From Berghia stephanieae (taxonomy: Eukaryota; Mollusca; Gastropoda; Nudibranchia; Aeolidiidae): a stretch of DNA of 64,000 nt. A program made the translations under genes and the position numbers. Shown piece by piece: positions 1 to 9,860 of this stretch; position 1 is the first letter of the stretch, and every line of letters starts with the position of its first letter. Location of the stretch: the NCBI GenBank assembly GCA_034508935.3, contig CM067453.1, forward strand, positions 3,924,036-3,988,035. Reading direction: 5' to 3'. The notes beneath the pieces are model-generated. The model made no database searches. It was given only the letters and a program-made list of their open reading frames with translations, and was not told the origin of the DNA.

Positions 1-164
1 GAAAAAATTTTAACACGAGACTTCTTTATACATTCGTTGACAACGTTCAAATCTCGCTTAAAGTTTTATCTTTTTACGTCATAATGTTGCAATATTATTT
101 TCATATTTTGTTGTTGTTAAATTGAATTCGTATCACGTTTCCTTCACACTTGTCTCACTGTAAT

Positions 165-253
165 ATGTTTTGTTTTATATCACTGTAAAGCGCTTAGAGC
201 CTGTGACAACTGGGTAAAGCGCTATATAAATGCCATTTATTATTATTATTATT
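165..253 (+). repeat. SINE/LINE-type tail with ATT tract
   Basis: The segment holds GTAAAGCGCTTAGAGC followed by AAAGCGCTATATAAATGCC and an ATT microsatellite. It is the same class of tail as the end of SINE A, but a different subfamily. No tRNA-like head is visible, so this is a truncated retroposon end. It abuts MITE M1. Confidence 0.55.
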
Positions 254-443
254 ACATAGAAAGAAGTTGACGTCGCTCGGGTCTTTGTTATTGTTTTTTG
301 CCATCCGCCTTTATGAGTAATTTTTACTAAACTATATTAACCAGACCTTAAAAGTTCATGGTTACACTTCGTTTTGTGTGTTGGTTCGTTATAATTCCGG
401 ATGGTAATGTTGTGAATTTCTTAGCCAAGCACATACTGTCTAC
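254..443 (+). mobile_element. MITE M1, copy 1
   Basis: About 190 bp. It matches eight other copies in the window through the motifs GTTGACGTC, GGTCTTTGTTATTG, GCCATCCGC and GTTGGTCCGTTATACTTCC. The ends are degraded relative to the TATAGATAGT terminal repeats of better copies. It has no coding capacity. Confidence 0.7.
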
Positions 444-1251
444 AAGAACCTTTTTAAATTTCATGATTTAGACATTCTGTGGGTGGGGGGTATCTTGATT
501 GGTCAATATTTGAATTAAACTCTTTTCTGACTAAATTATTTCTTTTATATCTTAAATTCATTTCGATGACCTCCAACTTGTCAAAATAAAAGTCATAAAA
601 CATATTATACATCTTTACTCCTTTTTTATGTAGCAAGTTTCAGAATTTTTGGCAAGTCATCAAAAGAGGAGGAAAGGCAACTATCAACAATATTTGACGT
701 GAAGGTTTTTCTCGCCAACATGACAAAAAAAAAAGAGTAGAAAATGTGTTTTGTCAGGGTGTGGCGAATACCCAGAGATCGTCCGTCAAAGAAAAGCCGG
801 TGTCATGAAGAAATTGAGCTCCAATTTCTCGGACATTACTGCATCATTCTATCTCTTTCATGTCCCGACGCACCGTGCGGCACTAGAATAATGACGCACG
901 CAACACACGAAAATCTCTCTCGCTCGGCGGGCGACCGGAGACAATGGCGGTGTTATTATAGAATTATAGCCCCGGTAAAAACAGCCCCGTTGTTTTGAAG
1001 ACGAGGAAGTAAGATGTCGGTGCTAATACTATGAATATAAATGATGATGACAGGAATAATGCGTAAGAAAAGATGAAGAATGGTTTTGAATTATGATCAG
1101 GTGGTAATAAGGTAATAATAACTTGGCGATATAGATGGGCTTTTGTTTTGGTGGGGAAAAAAAAACAAAAAACAAAAAAAACAACAAATTGCTTTTATCG
1201 GAGTTTGTTGTTAGCTCGGAAATTGAATACCGGTAGCACAACAAATTGGAA

Positions 1252-1253
<2 letters not shown>
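444..1253. other. Unassigned, no supported gene
   Basis: About 800 bases with no recognised gene or repeat. The part at 740-1020 is richer in G+C and CpG than its surroundings and could be a promoter or first-exon region, but no coding or splice evidence supports that. A long T tract followed by a G tract closes the stretch at 1254-1315. Confidence 0.3.
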
Positions 1254-1286
<33 letters not shown>

Positions 1287-1494
1287 GGAAGGGGGGCGGG
1301 GGGGGGGGGGGGGTGGTTGAGAGACATGATCAGCCTATTTATCACCACCTGTAATTTGGGACCTATACTGTCTCGAAGCGGTATTACGTAGGGATCAACT
1401 ACTAGGAGCTGGAAATTGACATATTTATAGCCACAAATTATGTGCCACGCCCACCGCATCGAAGCGGTTTCATGTAGGGATTGAGCTTAAAATA

Positions 1495-1797
1495 TTGAGC
1501 TTTATATAGCGCAATATCCACTAAATGTGCTCAAAGCGCTTTACAAGGGGTCCCTGGTCAACGGCAACATTTAACATGTAGGACGGGGGACATGACGCCT
1601 GTTAGGCGATATTACAGTTTTTCGGACAAAGACAACGCTGTTAACGGCCTTGTACTCATTTTACACCTGAGTACGGTGAAAGAATGTGAGTAAAGAGTAT
1701 TTTCCAAGGGCTCCACTATGCGCCTAGCGCGAAGCTAGAACCCAGGACCTTCCGATCCGAAAACGAGTGTCATACCACTAGACCACATAGCCACACG
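1495..1797 (-). mobile_element. SINE A, full copy
   Basis: About 300-bp tRNA-derived SINE, read on the minus strand. The tRNA-like head at 1730-1797 has a Pol III A box (GTGGTCTAGTGGTATGACAC) and a B box close to GGTTCTAGC. The head resembles tRNA-Pro with a CGG-like anticodon region. The body includes GAGTAC...GCCGTTAACAGCG and CATGTAGGACGG, and the tail is AAAGCGCTTTGAGCAC followed by GCGCTATATAAA. Confidence 0.85.
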
Positions 1798-2051
1798 GAT
1801 GGACTAGTTGAAACGTAAAGTAAAATAAAGGGGGAGTAAAAAATGACTTCTCTAGAGTCTCGTGCAAAAGTAAGTACACATTCCTTTCAACCCTCATAAT
1901 TTTGAGTACAAAAACAATTATTATCATTTGTTATACAACAATGGATAGCTTATTCATTTCTCTATAAACAATGTATATAAATATGTTAATCTCAATGTCC
2001 TATCTATATCGAAAGTTTAAGAAAAGACCCCCCAAAATTGAATTTGCAAAT

Positions 2052-2273
2052 TCTGACCCATCGTCTCAAAACGGTATTATGTCGGGTTGAACCAGATGTT
2101 AAAAAGTCAATTTAGAGCTAAACCGGTCAAAATTCTGAATTATTGCAAGTCAGCACACTAAAATATGATATTCATTCTCCTCAATAACACATACACACTC
2201 AACCCACGTTTAAATTTCTGGCTATAAATTCAATATTCAGCATTTTAATCATCCCGACAGACGAGGGGTCACA
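2052..2273 (+). mobile_element. MITE J, copy 1
   Basis: It is related to the copy at 7891-8127. The left end carries TGACCCATCGTCTCAAAACG and the right end GAGGGGTCACA, which are terminal inverted repeats (the right one shortened). The interior shares CATTCTCCTCAATAA and TTTCTGGCTATAAATTCAAT with the second copy. It is a non-coding Tc1/mariner-type candidate. Confidence 0.65.
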
Positions 2274-2462
2274 ATTTACTTTATTATAATTATACTGTTT
2301 GTGCCCTCCTTCAACTCGATGCAGAGAAGTAACTCGTCTTCGAATGGACAAAGTGAACCGTTCAATAAACTTTACAGTAAGATTATACCGGGTATCTTAT
2401 CTTGGAGAAGCTGGTTTTAAATCATCTCCGTTTTTGTTCCAGATTGTGGAATTCCCTTTCTT

Positions 2463-2653
2463 ATAGATAATTCGAAGATGACGTCACTCAGGTCTTTGTT
2501 ATTGTTTTTTGCCATCCGCGTTTATGAGTAATGCTCACTGAACTGTATTAACCTGACTATAAACGTTCATGGATACACACAGTTTTGTGTGTTGGTCCGT
2601 TATACTTCCGGACGGCAATGTTATGAGCTTCTTAGCCAAGCGCATACTATCTA
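2463..2653 (+). mobile_element. MITE M1, copy 2
   Basis: Well preserved. It starts TATAGATAATTCGAAG and ends GCGCATACTATCTATA, giving terminal inverted repeats of about 10 bp flanked by TA. It is followed directly by a LINE 3' end and then by an inverted M1 at 2881. Confidence 0.8.
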
Positions 2654-2654
2654 T

Positions 2655-2880
2655 AATACTAAGAATAGTGAAAATTTCAAAACCTTGAAAAAGAAATTGA
2701 AAACCGAATTATTTAGAAGAGCATTTTTCGTCAATTAATAATATTATGCTTTATGTTTTAATTTAGGGTAGTAATGTGTATGTAAAGAGTTTTTGCGTAT
2801 GTGGACGCGGAGAAGTTTCCGTATGTCGGTGTATGGGTGTATGTGTGTGTAAGCGTGTTAGTGTGAATGCTAGTTTATAT
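2655..2880 (+). mobile_element. LINE 3' end (RT C-terminal fragment)
   Basis: The bases at about 2660-2737 translate to a short basic tail containing FKTLKKKLKTELFRRAF followed by a stop. That is the typical C-terminus of CR1/L2/jockey-type reverse transcriptases (family knowledge). The rest to 2880 is a GT-rich 3' UTR. It is a 5'-truncated fragment lying between two oppositely oriented M1 copies. Confidence 0.5.
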
Positions 2881-3043
2881 TATAGATAGTATGCGCTTGG
2901 CTAATAAGTTCACAACATTGCCATCCGGAAGTACAACGGACCAACACACAAAATGATATGTAACCATGAACTTTTATAGTCGGATAATACCTTTCAGTGA
3001 GAATTACTCATAAAGGCGGATTGCAAAAAAAAAAAAGTATATT
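2881..3043 (-). mobile_element. MITE M1, copy 3 (truncated)
   Basis: It starts TATAGATAGTATGCGCTTGG and runs in the opposite orientation to copy 2. The far end is lost in an A tract at about 3030. Confidence 0.75.
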
Positions 3044-3197
3044 ATTTTATTATATTATTATATTATTATGAGGGCCAAGACTATGTAGTTCTTTATTCAT
3101 AATGTCCAACATGTTCTGGACTGGATTCACGTCAGGACCAACTGATGACCACTCCATTGCCTAAAATGATTGCTCTCTTAAAAAGCCATGGGTAATA

Positions 3198-3684
3198 GGA
3201 TTCAATAGTCTGATGCCACGTCCACCCAGCAACCAGTAGTTTGGTTCTAAGCAAAGACAATCGGTACTTTTTATTCTTCATGCTGGCGATAACTTTTTCA
3301 CATGTCATGTGATCAGAATGTATAAAAGTAAAAAATGATCAGATTTATAATGTTTTTTCTCCTCTTGATACACGTTTATGCTCGTCGGAGAAGTATTTCA
3401 TAAGGGCGTACGCCATTGTTTCGATAGTTTAGAACCAGTTACAAAGTTACTATGCGTCTTCATTACGAGGGAAGTGACGTCACAGTTTCAAAAGCCTATT
3501 GCGTTCAGTTATCGGGCACCACCAAATAATATGTGCTAAGAATTGCGTCACTACGAAGCAGGCGACAACCACCAAAATCAAATTAACAGTGGGTTTTATC
3601 TGACGTTCACTTATTTGCAGGTCTGATAACCTGAAGTTACTATGCGTCATTACGAGGGAAGTGACGCCACGAATGTTGAAGCCT
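3198..3684 (+). mobile_element. MITE E, copy 1 (rearranged)
   Basis: Family E is about 300 bp with imperfect inverted ends GGATTCAATAGTCTGATGTC and the complement of GACGTCACGACTGTTGAAGCC. This copy is longer because its last 60 bases, including TACTATGCGTCATTACGAGG, occur twice (near 3450-3490 and 3638-3684), with about 150 bases of other sequence between them. Confidence 0.7.
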
Positions 3685-3808
3685 AATTCGAGCAATATAC
3701 GATGGTGTATTGTCATGTATGAAAACTGTTTAGATTTCAGTGCCTCTTATGTAACTGTCACATGACACAACATTTATTTACTCTCACAAGAATGTCTTTT
3801 GCCCCCCC

Positions 3809-3830
3809 CCCCCCCCCCCTCCCCATGGTT
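3809..3830. repeat. C homopolymer tract
   Basis: A C tract interrupted only by T near its end. Length is unreliable in long-read assemblies. Confidence 0.6.
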
Positions 3831-4275
3831 CAGCCCCAAACTATCAAAGAACTATAATATCCACTGTCTCTGATTTGAATGGTATTCACCCATGGTTCAG
3901 TCCCAAACTATCAAAGAACTAAAATTAAAAAAAAACAAAAACAAATAAATGAGCTTTTATATAGCGCAATATCCACTAAACGTGCTCAAAGCGCTTTCCA
4001 AGGATCCCTGGCCAACAACAACATTTAACATGTAGGACGGCACATGGCGCCTGGTAGGCGATATTACATTTTTTTCGGACAGAGACAACGCTGTTAACGG
4101 CCAGGTACTCATTTTACACCTGAGTACGGTGAGAGAATGTGAGTAAACCTTCTCAAAGGACCCACTTATGCGCAGAGCGAGGCTTGAATCCAGGACCTTC
4201 CGATCCGAAAGCGAGTGTCATACCACTAGACCACATAGCCGGCACAACTATTTCCACTGTCTCTGATTTGAATGT
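3821..4275 (+). repeat. 63-bp tandem duplication holding a SINE A
   Basis: The segment CCATGGTTCAGCCCCAAACT...ACTGTCTCTGATTTGAATG occurs at 3823-3880. It occurs again from 3890, but the second copy is split by SINE A, and its right half reappears at 4247-4275. The SINE therefore landed after the duplication. Confidence 0.65.
3951..4243 (-). mobile_element. SINE A, full copy
   Basis: A complete minus-strand copy with tRNA-like head at 4180-4243 (B box region CCTTCCGATCCGAAAGCGAG on plus) and the GCGCTATATAAAA tail at 3951-3975. It is inserted in the second half of a short tandem duplication. Confidence 0.85.
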
Positions 4276-4499
4276 TATTTTCTTTCTGAAGACGCCCACC
4301 GTTTTTCCTGGAATTCTCTATAAATTTGTAAATAGTTTTCGCGATGTACCAAAGCTGCCTGAACAGTCTGCAACAGAGAGCCCAGCCTATACCTGCCCAG
4401 TCAAGCGAGCACTGTTCGCAACACTTAGTATAGGTATGATTTTTATGACTTACTTTACTTACTGACTTACTTAAGGCCTTCCGCTTCCTAATCATCCTA

Positions 4500-4593
4500 T
4501 CAGGACACCTCGACTGCCTCTCTAATCATCTGTGTCATTTCCTTCCACAGTTTACGGTCTTTTGTTGTGGATGCTAATTTCATGAGGTCTTCC
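4500..4593 (-). mobile_element. LINE RT C-terminal fragment
   Basis: On the minus strand the bases translate to EDLMKLASTTKDRKLWKEMT and then QMIREAVEVS plus a stop. That resembles the last residues of jockey/I-type LINE reverse transcriptases. Nothing upstream is recognisable, so it is a short relic. Confidence 0.45.
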
Positions 4594-4599
4594 TTTTGA

Positions 4600-4940
4600 T
4601 TTTAATTCTTTGTTATTTTGAAGGCGTTTTTTTAAAATATGATTTTTATAAACGACAGTTAAAGAAGAAAAAAAGACTGATATTGTTGATATTTTCTTTA
4701 TCAAATCATATGAAGTCACGCTGGTTTCAATAATCTTTATTGAATTTCAAGATTGGTGTAAACATCCTATAATTTAAGTGCCTGCAATTGCTTGCTATAA
4801 TGCTTGTCTGTGCACATTTTTGAAAAGTCGAAATTTTGGTGTATCAAATTCAAAGCATTGCATCTTTTGATTGAATGTAGAAAATGGAATAATATAATTA
4901 CATTAATTGAATATGTGATTAATTAACCTTTAAAATGATA
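4600..4940. other. A+T-rich unique sequence
   Basis: I see no gene, terminal repeat or RNA structure here. Homology to other parts of the window was not noticed. Confidence 0.4.
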
Positions 4941-5136
4941 ATATAGACATTATGCGCTTGGCTAAGAAGCTCATAACATTGCCATCCGGAAGTATAACGG
5001 ACCAACACACAAAACTGTGTGTATCCATGAATGTTTATGGTCAGGTTAATACAGTTCAGTGAGCATTACTCATAAACGCGAATGACAAAAAACAACAACA
5101 AAGACCTGAGTGACCTCGCCTTCGTCATCTATCTAT
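4941..5136 (-). mobile_element. MITE M1, copy 4
   Basis: A full-length minus copy from TATAGACATTATGCGCTTGG to CATCTATCTATA. Its last bases TATA are shared with the first bases of copy 5, so the two form a head-on pair. Confidence 0.8.
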
Positions 5137-5326
5137 AGATAGTATGCAGATGACGTCACTCAGGCCTTTGTTATTGTTTTTGCCATCCGCGTTTGTGAGT
5201 TGTTCTCACTAAACTGTATTAACCAGACTATAAAAGTTCATGGTTACACAGAGTTTGTGTGTTGGTCCGTTATACTTCCGGATGGCAATGTTGTGAACTC
5301 CTTGGCCAAGCGCATTCTATCTATAT
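5133..5326 (+). mobile_element. MITE M1, copy 5
   Basis: A full-length plus copy from TATAGATAGTATGCAGATGA to GCGCATTCTATCTATATA. It is directly joined to inverted copy 4, with one TA-type duplication shared between them. Confidence 0.8.
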
Positions 5327-5394
5327 AACACAACGTAATGCTTGGTTTGAGTCTAAAGATATAAGGGAAGACATAAGTGTGAATTTACTTCTTT

Positions 5395-5480
5395 ACCTGT
5401 CTACATTATTAAAGATACAACACTAAATAAACGACGTTTCGGCCTATAGCCTTTTCTTCAGGTAAACATAGATAAGAAAA
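5395..5480 (-). other. Ribozyme-like GAAACGTC motif
   Basis: On the minus strand there is CTGAAGA, then a short stem-loop GGCTATAGGCC, then GAAACGTCGTTTA. This order (box CTGANGA, hairpin, GAAA) is that of a hammerhead core with one base off consensus. The motif resembles element K. No cleavage-site partner was located, so function is unproven. Confidence 0.3.
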
Positions 5481-5523
5481 GGACATGTATTATAATATTA
5501 CGAGGGTGACTGTTATGTTATGT

Positions 5524-5715
5524 TATTACAATTTTTTTGTTCGGACAGAGACAACGCTGTTAACGGGCAGGTACTCATTTTACACCTGAGCACGGTGAGA
5601 GAATGTGAGTAATGAGCCTTTTCCAAGGACTCAACTATGCGCCGAACGAGGCTCGAACCCAAGACCTTCCGATCCGAAAGCGAGTGTCATACCACTAGAC
5701 TACATAGCCGCACAA
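5524..5715 (-). mobile_element. SINE A, tail-truncated
   Basis: The tRNA-like head and body are present (head at 5650-5715), but the conserved GCGCTATATAAA tail is missing. The copy ends in a T tract near 5530. Confidence 0.75.
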
Positions 5716-5717
5716 GT

Positions 5718-6115
5718 GGTGATCTCAAACTAAGTACACCGATGGTAAGCCCGTGGAATCGATAGATAGTTCGAAGGTGACGTCACTCAGGTCTTTGTTA
5801 TTGTTTTTTGCCATCCGCGTTTATAAGTAATGCTCACTGAACTGTATTAACCCGATTATAAACGTTCATGGATACACACAGTTTTGTGTGTTGGTCCTTT
5901 ATACTTCCGGATGGCAATGTTATGAGCTTCTAAGCCAAGCGCATACTATCTATATTTGGCTGTTCCCTATTTTAACCAATTCCTATTTGTTTCACTTTTT
6001 CTTGGGTGTTTTTACATGTAGTTATAGAATGTTTATACTGTTTCATTATATTCCTTTCTAATGGCGCAGATGTGACCTAAATGTGTCACAAGCGCCGTAA
6101 AATCCCTTAAAATAA
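5718..6115 (-). mobile_element. Retroposon D, interrupted by M1
   Basis: D sequence GTGGTGATCTCAAACTAAG runs to 5760 and resumes at 5955, ending in ATGGCGCAGATGTGACCTAA and AAGCGCCGTAAAATCCC plus an A-rich tail. The middle is M1 copy 6. The tail continues into an AAAT microsatellite. Confidence 0.7.
5761..5954 (+). mobile_element. MITE M1, copy 6, inside D
   Basis: A full copy from GATAGATAGTTCGAAGG to GCGCATACTATCTATA. It lies inside retroposon D and so is younger than that D copy. Confidence 0.8.
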
Positions 6116-6119
6116 AATA

Positions 6120-6169
6120 AATAAAAAACAAAAACAAACCAAAAAAAAAAAAAACAAACACAAAACCCC

Positions 6170-6252
<83 letters not shown>

Positions 6253-6420
6253 ATGAATAAAAAAAACAACCATAACCAAAAAAAAAAAAAGAAAAAGAAA
6301 AAAATAAGAAAAGAAAAAAAAGATGAAAAAGAAATCAAAACAAACAGAACTACAAAACAAACAAAAAAAAAAAAACAAACCAAAAAACCCCCCAAAAAAA
6401 CAACATTTGGCTAAAAAAAA
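6120..6420. repeat. AAAT microsatellite and A-rich tract
   Basis: A pure AAAT array at 6172-6256 grows out of the A-rich tail of D and is followed by imperfect A-rich sequence. Apparent reading frames here are low-complexity artefacts. Confidence 0.8.
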
Positions 6421-6589
6421 TATTGCAGTCACTCAAGAGGATAACTTTTGTATCTCCAGCTTCAAACACTTGATATTTCCCAACTCTGATTGTTTTGACT
6501 TTATAAACTTAAGTTTATCCATCAAGAAAGTTCATCACCCAAACGAATTAACCAGTAGATTTTTGACACCATTCAAAACACAGGACTTG

Positions 6590-7320
6590 TGACACTCAAC
6601 TATAAATACGTTTTTAAAATAGCAAGTTATTATCTTACAAACTCAAACTGACATTTTTTTTTTGCTTATGACGAGTTTTGATCTGAAAAGTTCAAAACGT
6701 GATTTACTGCTGTTATTTATAAATTTTCTATTAAACTCTTGTTAAAATGTATTTTAATATGTTTTTAAAATAGCAAGTTACATCTTACAAACTCTAACTG
6801 AAATTTTTTTTGAGTATTTTTTTTATTTTTTTTTTTTTTTTTTTTTTGCTAATGAAGAGTTTTGAACTGAAATGTTCAAAATGTGATTTACTACTGTTAT
6901 TATCATTTATATATTTTTTTAAAATTTTATCCTTGTTAAAATGTATTTGTTATTAATTTTATCCTGCAGATAATAGTTAACAGTGTTAGCGTGTCATAGT
7001 TAGAAAATCGTCTAATCCCTTTCATGGTTCAATGACTTTTATCATTTCAAATCTTGTCGTATCCAAAATACAACAAAGACGTCTCTCCTTTGACTCACGC
7101 GTGGATGGGTATGCAGCGGATATGTCATATAGCGAATCTGATTAGTGTCAGAGAGGGACATCAAAGGGGTTGTAGATTTGTGATTAATGAAGTTAAGGAG
7201 TCGGAGAAAATGTGGGTTGACAGTAAAATGTGATTATGAAACGAACGAAATTTTATTCTTCAAAACAATAATGGGATGGGACTGAAAGGCGAGGGGAAAG
7301 GGGGTGGGTGGGGAAATAGA
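6590..7320. other. Unassigned; short internal duplication
   Basis: Two stretches (6610-6740 and 6765-6900) share ATGTTTTTAAAATAGCAAGT, CTTACAAACTC and GATTTACT, so a segment of about 150 bp is tandemly duplicated and diverged. The remainder to 7320 shows no gene or known repeat. Confidence 0.45.
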
Positions 7321-7329
7321 GTAAGAGAG

Positions 7330-7333
7330 AGAT

Positions 7334-7406
<73 letters not shown>

Positions 7407-7443
7407 GAGGCGAGGGGCGGGGGCGGGGGGGGGGGGGGGGGGC
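7330..7443. repeat. GA microsatellite and G tract
   Basis: An uninterrupted GA array at about 7336-7402 is followed by a G-rich tract. Confidence 0.85.
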
Positions 7444-7802
7444 GGGGTTAAAGTAAGAAGTAGCTGATTCTTTTGATAATGTAAATTGAAATTTAGACTA
7501 ATGGAAAATCAACGTTATTTTGTTCTCTTAGGAACTTACTCGAAACGAAAGCCCACTCAAGGATAAATACTTTTTGTATTTTATTTTCAAGTGATCTTTA
7601 TGTCAATACTAGATCTAGTCTGCCATGGGTTGTGACTGAAAAAATAAAAACAGTACAAAACAAAACAAAAAAGAACCCCAAAAAACCCCCAACAACAAAA
7701 AACAAAACACAAAGAAAAAAAAAAAGCAAAACCAAAAAAACCCCTACAAAAATCAAACCAAACAAACAAAAACGAAATTTGAAAAAAGCAAAACAAAATG
7801 TG

Positions 7803-7890
7803 GGCATTTATACATTATTATAGCAATATCTACTAGACGTGCCCAAAGCTCTTTACAAGAGTTCTTTGGACAACAGCAACACTTAAAATA
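7803..7890 (-). mobile_element. SINE A tail fragment
   Basis: Only the 3' third is present (ATAGCAATATCTACTAGACG...CAACAGCAACACTTAAAATA). The copy is broken where MITE J begins at a TA. Confidence 0.65.
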
Positions 7891-8127
7891 TGTGACCCGT
7901 CGTCTCAAAACGGTATTATGTCGGAACGAACCATATGCTTAAAAGCCGAATTAAATGTTAAACTGGTCAAAAATATAAATTATTGGCATTAGCACCATAA
8001 AATATGGTATCCATTCTCCTCAATAAAACATACAAACTCATAACAAGTCTGTTATTTCTGGCTATAAATTCAATTTTCAACATCTTAATCAGCCAGACTT
8101 AATACCGTTTTGAGGCGAAGGGTCACA
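7891..8127 (+). mobile_element. MITE J, copy 2
   Basis: 237 bp with inverted ends of about 34 bp. The left end is TGTGACCCGTCGTCTCAAAA and the right end, complemented, is TGTGACCCTTCGCCTCAAAA. Both continue with CGGTATTA. TA flanks each side. This is a Tc1/mariner-type MITE inserted in a SINE A fragment and abutting M1. Confidence 0.8.
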
Positions 8128-8128
8128 T

Positions 8129-8335
8129 ATATAGATAGAATGAAGTTGACGTCACTTACTCTTGTCTTTGTTATTGCTTTTTGCCATCCGCGTTTATGAG
8201 TAATTCTCACTATACTGTAGGGTTAACCAGACTATAAACGTTCAAGGTTATACATAGACAGTTTTGTGTGTTGGTCCGTTATACTTCCGGATGGCAATGT
8301 TGTGAGTTTCTTAGCCAAGCGCATACGATCTATAT
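8129..8335 (+). mobile_element. MITE M1, copy 7
   Basis: A full copy starting TATAGATAGAATGAAGTTGA, immediately after J, and ending GCGCATACGATCTATA. It is slightly longer than the other copies owing to small insertions. Confidence 0.8.
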
Positions 8336-8598
8336 TTTAAACTCTACTTTCAAAATCAAACCGTTGATAAGCGGGAATTCCCGGAACGTCATGCCATCAT
8401 GATTGCAATTCCTCTTTGAAGCTTTTATAGAAAATAATAATTTCCCTTGAAATGCCTCTCTCTCCCCCCCCCTCCTTCCTCCCCATCCTTCCCTCCCATC
8501 TCCTTCCCTCACCTCCCCGCTTCCCAAATTATTTGACTTTTTTAAAAAAAAATATTTATTTTTTTTGCTTACAGACGAATGCCCATCGAAAATACGTT

Positions 8599-8600
<2 letters not shown>

Positions 8601-8694
<94 letters not shown>

Positions 8695-8697
8695 GAG
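8601..8697. repeat. GA microsatellite
   Basis: A near-perfect GA array with two one-base interruptions. Confidence 0.9.
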
Positions 8698-8751
8698 AGT
8701 TGACTTATTATTTTAAAGATAAAATTATTTTATCTAATCTACAACCAGTTT

Positions 8752-8917
8752 TTCCCGATTGCTCAGTTGGTAGAACAGCCGCTTCACGAGTAAAGGGAAC
8801 GATGGTCCTGTTTATTGCTGGAGAGATTTGTTTCTGACCGACCACCTGTCCACCCCTGAGTGATTGAATTGCTGGACCCTTTATAGGCGCTGCGCTATAT
8901 AAATGCTCAAGTTTTTT
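8752..8917 (+). mobile_element. tRNA-derived SINE B
   Basis: The head GCTCAGTTGGTAGAACAGCC is a good Pol III A box, followed at tRNA-like spacing by GGTCCTG. The tail GGCGCTGCGCTATATAAATG resembles the 3' end of SINE A. The T/G-rich end at 8910-8950 may be an inverted poly-A-like extension. Confidence 0.55.
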
Positions 8918-9203
8918 GGGGTATTTTTTTTTTTTTTGGGGGGGGGGGGGGTTGGTGGGAGGTTGTTTTGTTTTTGTTTTGTTAAGTACTTTGCGATAGA
9001 CGTAGACCAGCAAGCAGTTGCAATTGGTTTTAAACACGATAGAAACCCGGGATAAAATCCATGTAAATGGGACTTGTGATTCTAACTGGGTTGTTTAGTT
9101 TTAGATGAGTAAAGGGAATTTTTCTTTTTATTTAAAAAAAAAAAAGTAGTCTGCACAGGCTTCATGTCCATTTCTAAACATTATAAAAAATAATAAATAA
9201 AAT

Positions 9204-9500
9204 ATGCGGCTATGTGGTCTAGTGGTATGACACTCGCTTTTGGATCGGAAGGTCCTGGGTTCGAGCCTCACGCTCGGCGCATAGTTGAGTCCTTGGAAAA
9301 GGCTCTTTACTCACATTCTCTCACCGTACTCAGGTGTAAAATGAGTACCTGGCCGTTAAAAGCGTTGTCTCTGTCCAAAAAATTGTAATATCGCCTAACA
9401 GGCGTCATGTCCTGTCCTACATGTTAAATGTTGCTGTTGACCAGGGACCCCGTGTAAAGCGCTTTGAGCATATTTAGTGGATATTGCGCTATATAAAAAA
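9204..9500 (+). mobile_element. SINE A, full copy
   Basis: A plus-strand copy that can serve as the reference. The head at 9205-9275 has GTGGTCTAGTGGTATGACAC and GGTTCGAGCC. The body follows, then the tail AAAGCGCTTTGAGC...GCGCTATATAAAA. Confidence 0.9.
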
Positions 9501-9529
9501 AAGGTAAATAAAAAAGCTCAAAAAATAAA

Positions 9530-9752
9530 ATTTCCTTTATTCATCCCACAGGGGAAATTTGTCTCTAGGGTCTATTCCAAGAGAATATTGGAATAACCCA
9601 GGCGTTAGCCGCCATACAGCGCCGAAAATTGAGCTCGGGCGAGAAGTGACTTGCTCAAGGCCACACAGCGCATCGGCGGATGATCGAACTCGGTACCTTT
9701 CGGGGACGAAGCAAAGACCGTACCGCTGAGCCATGCTATCCCACGCTCTCCT
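9530..9752 (-). mobile_element. tRNA-derived SINE C
   Basis: On the minus strand the head is GCTCAGCGGTACGGTCTTTG with B box GAGTTCGATC. The body has GGCTAACGCCTGGGTTATTC and CAAATTTCCCCTGTGGGATG. Three further copies occur at 40031, 43048 and 57788. Confidence 0.75.
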
Positions 9753-9860
9753 CCAACACTTTGACAAACATTACGAATCTGAAATTAAATAGAAGAATTT
9801 GGGCAACAAAAACAAAAAAAAAAATAAAAAAAAACCCAACAAAAACTATCGAATTTATTT

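Noticed and set aside
744-998. 84-residue frame in a GC-richer block
   Set aside because: No domain, no splice or codon evidence. Kept only as unassigned sequence.
1254-1315. Poly-T/poly-G tract as a regulatory G-quadruplex
   Set aside because: Uninterrupted homopolymers of this sort are common microsatellites and assembly-prone. Nothing nearby needs a regulator.
9204-9275. SINE A heads as real tRNA-Pro genes
   Set aside because: The A and B boxes are good, but all heads are joined to the same 230-bp body and many copies carry stem mismatches.
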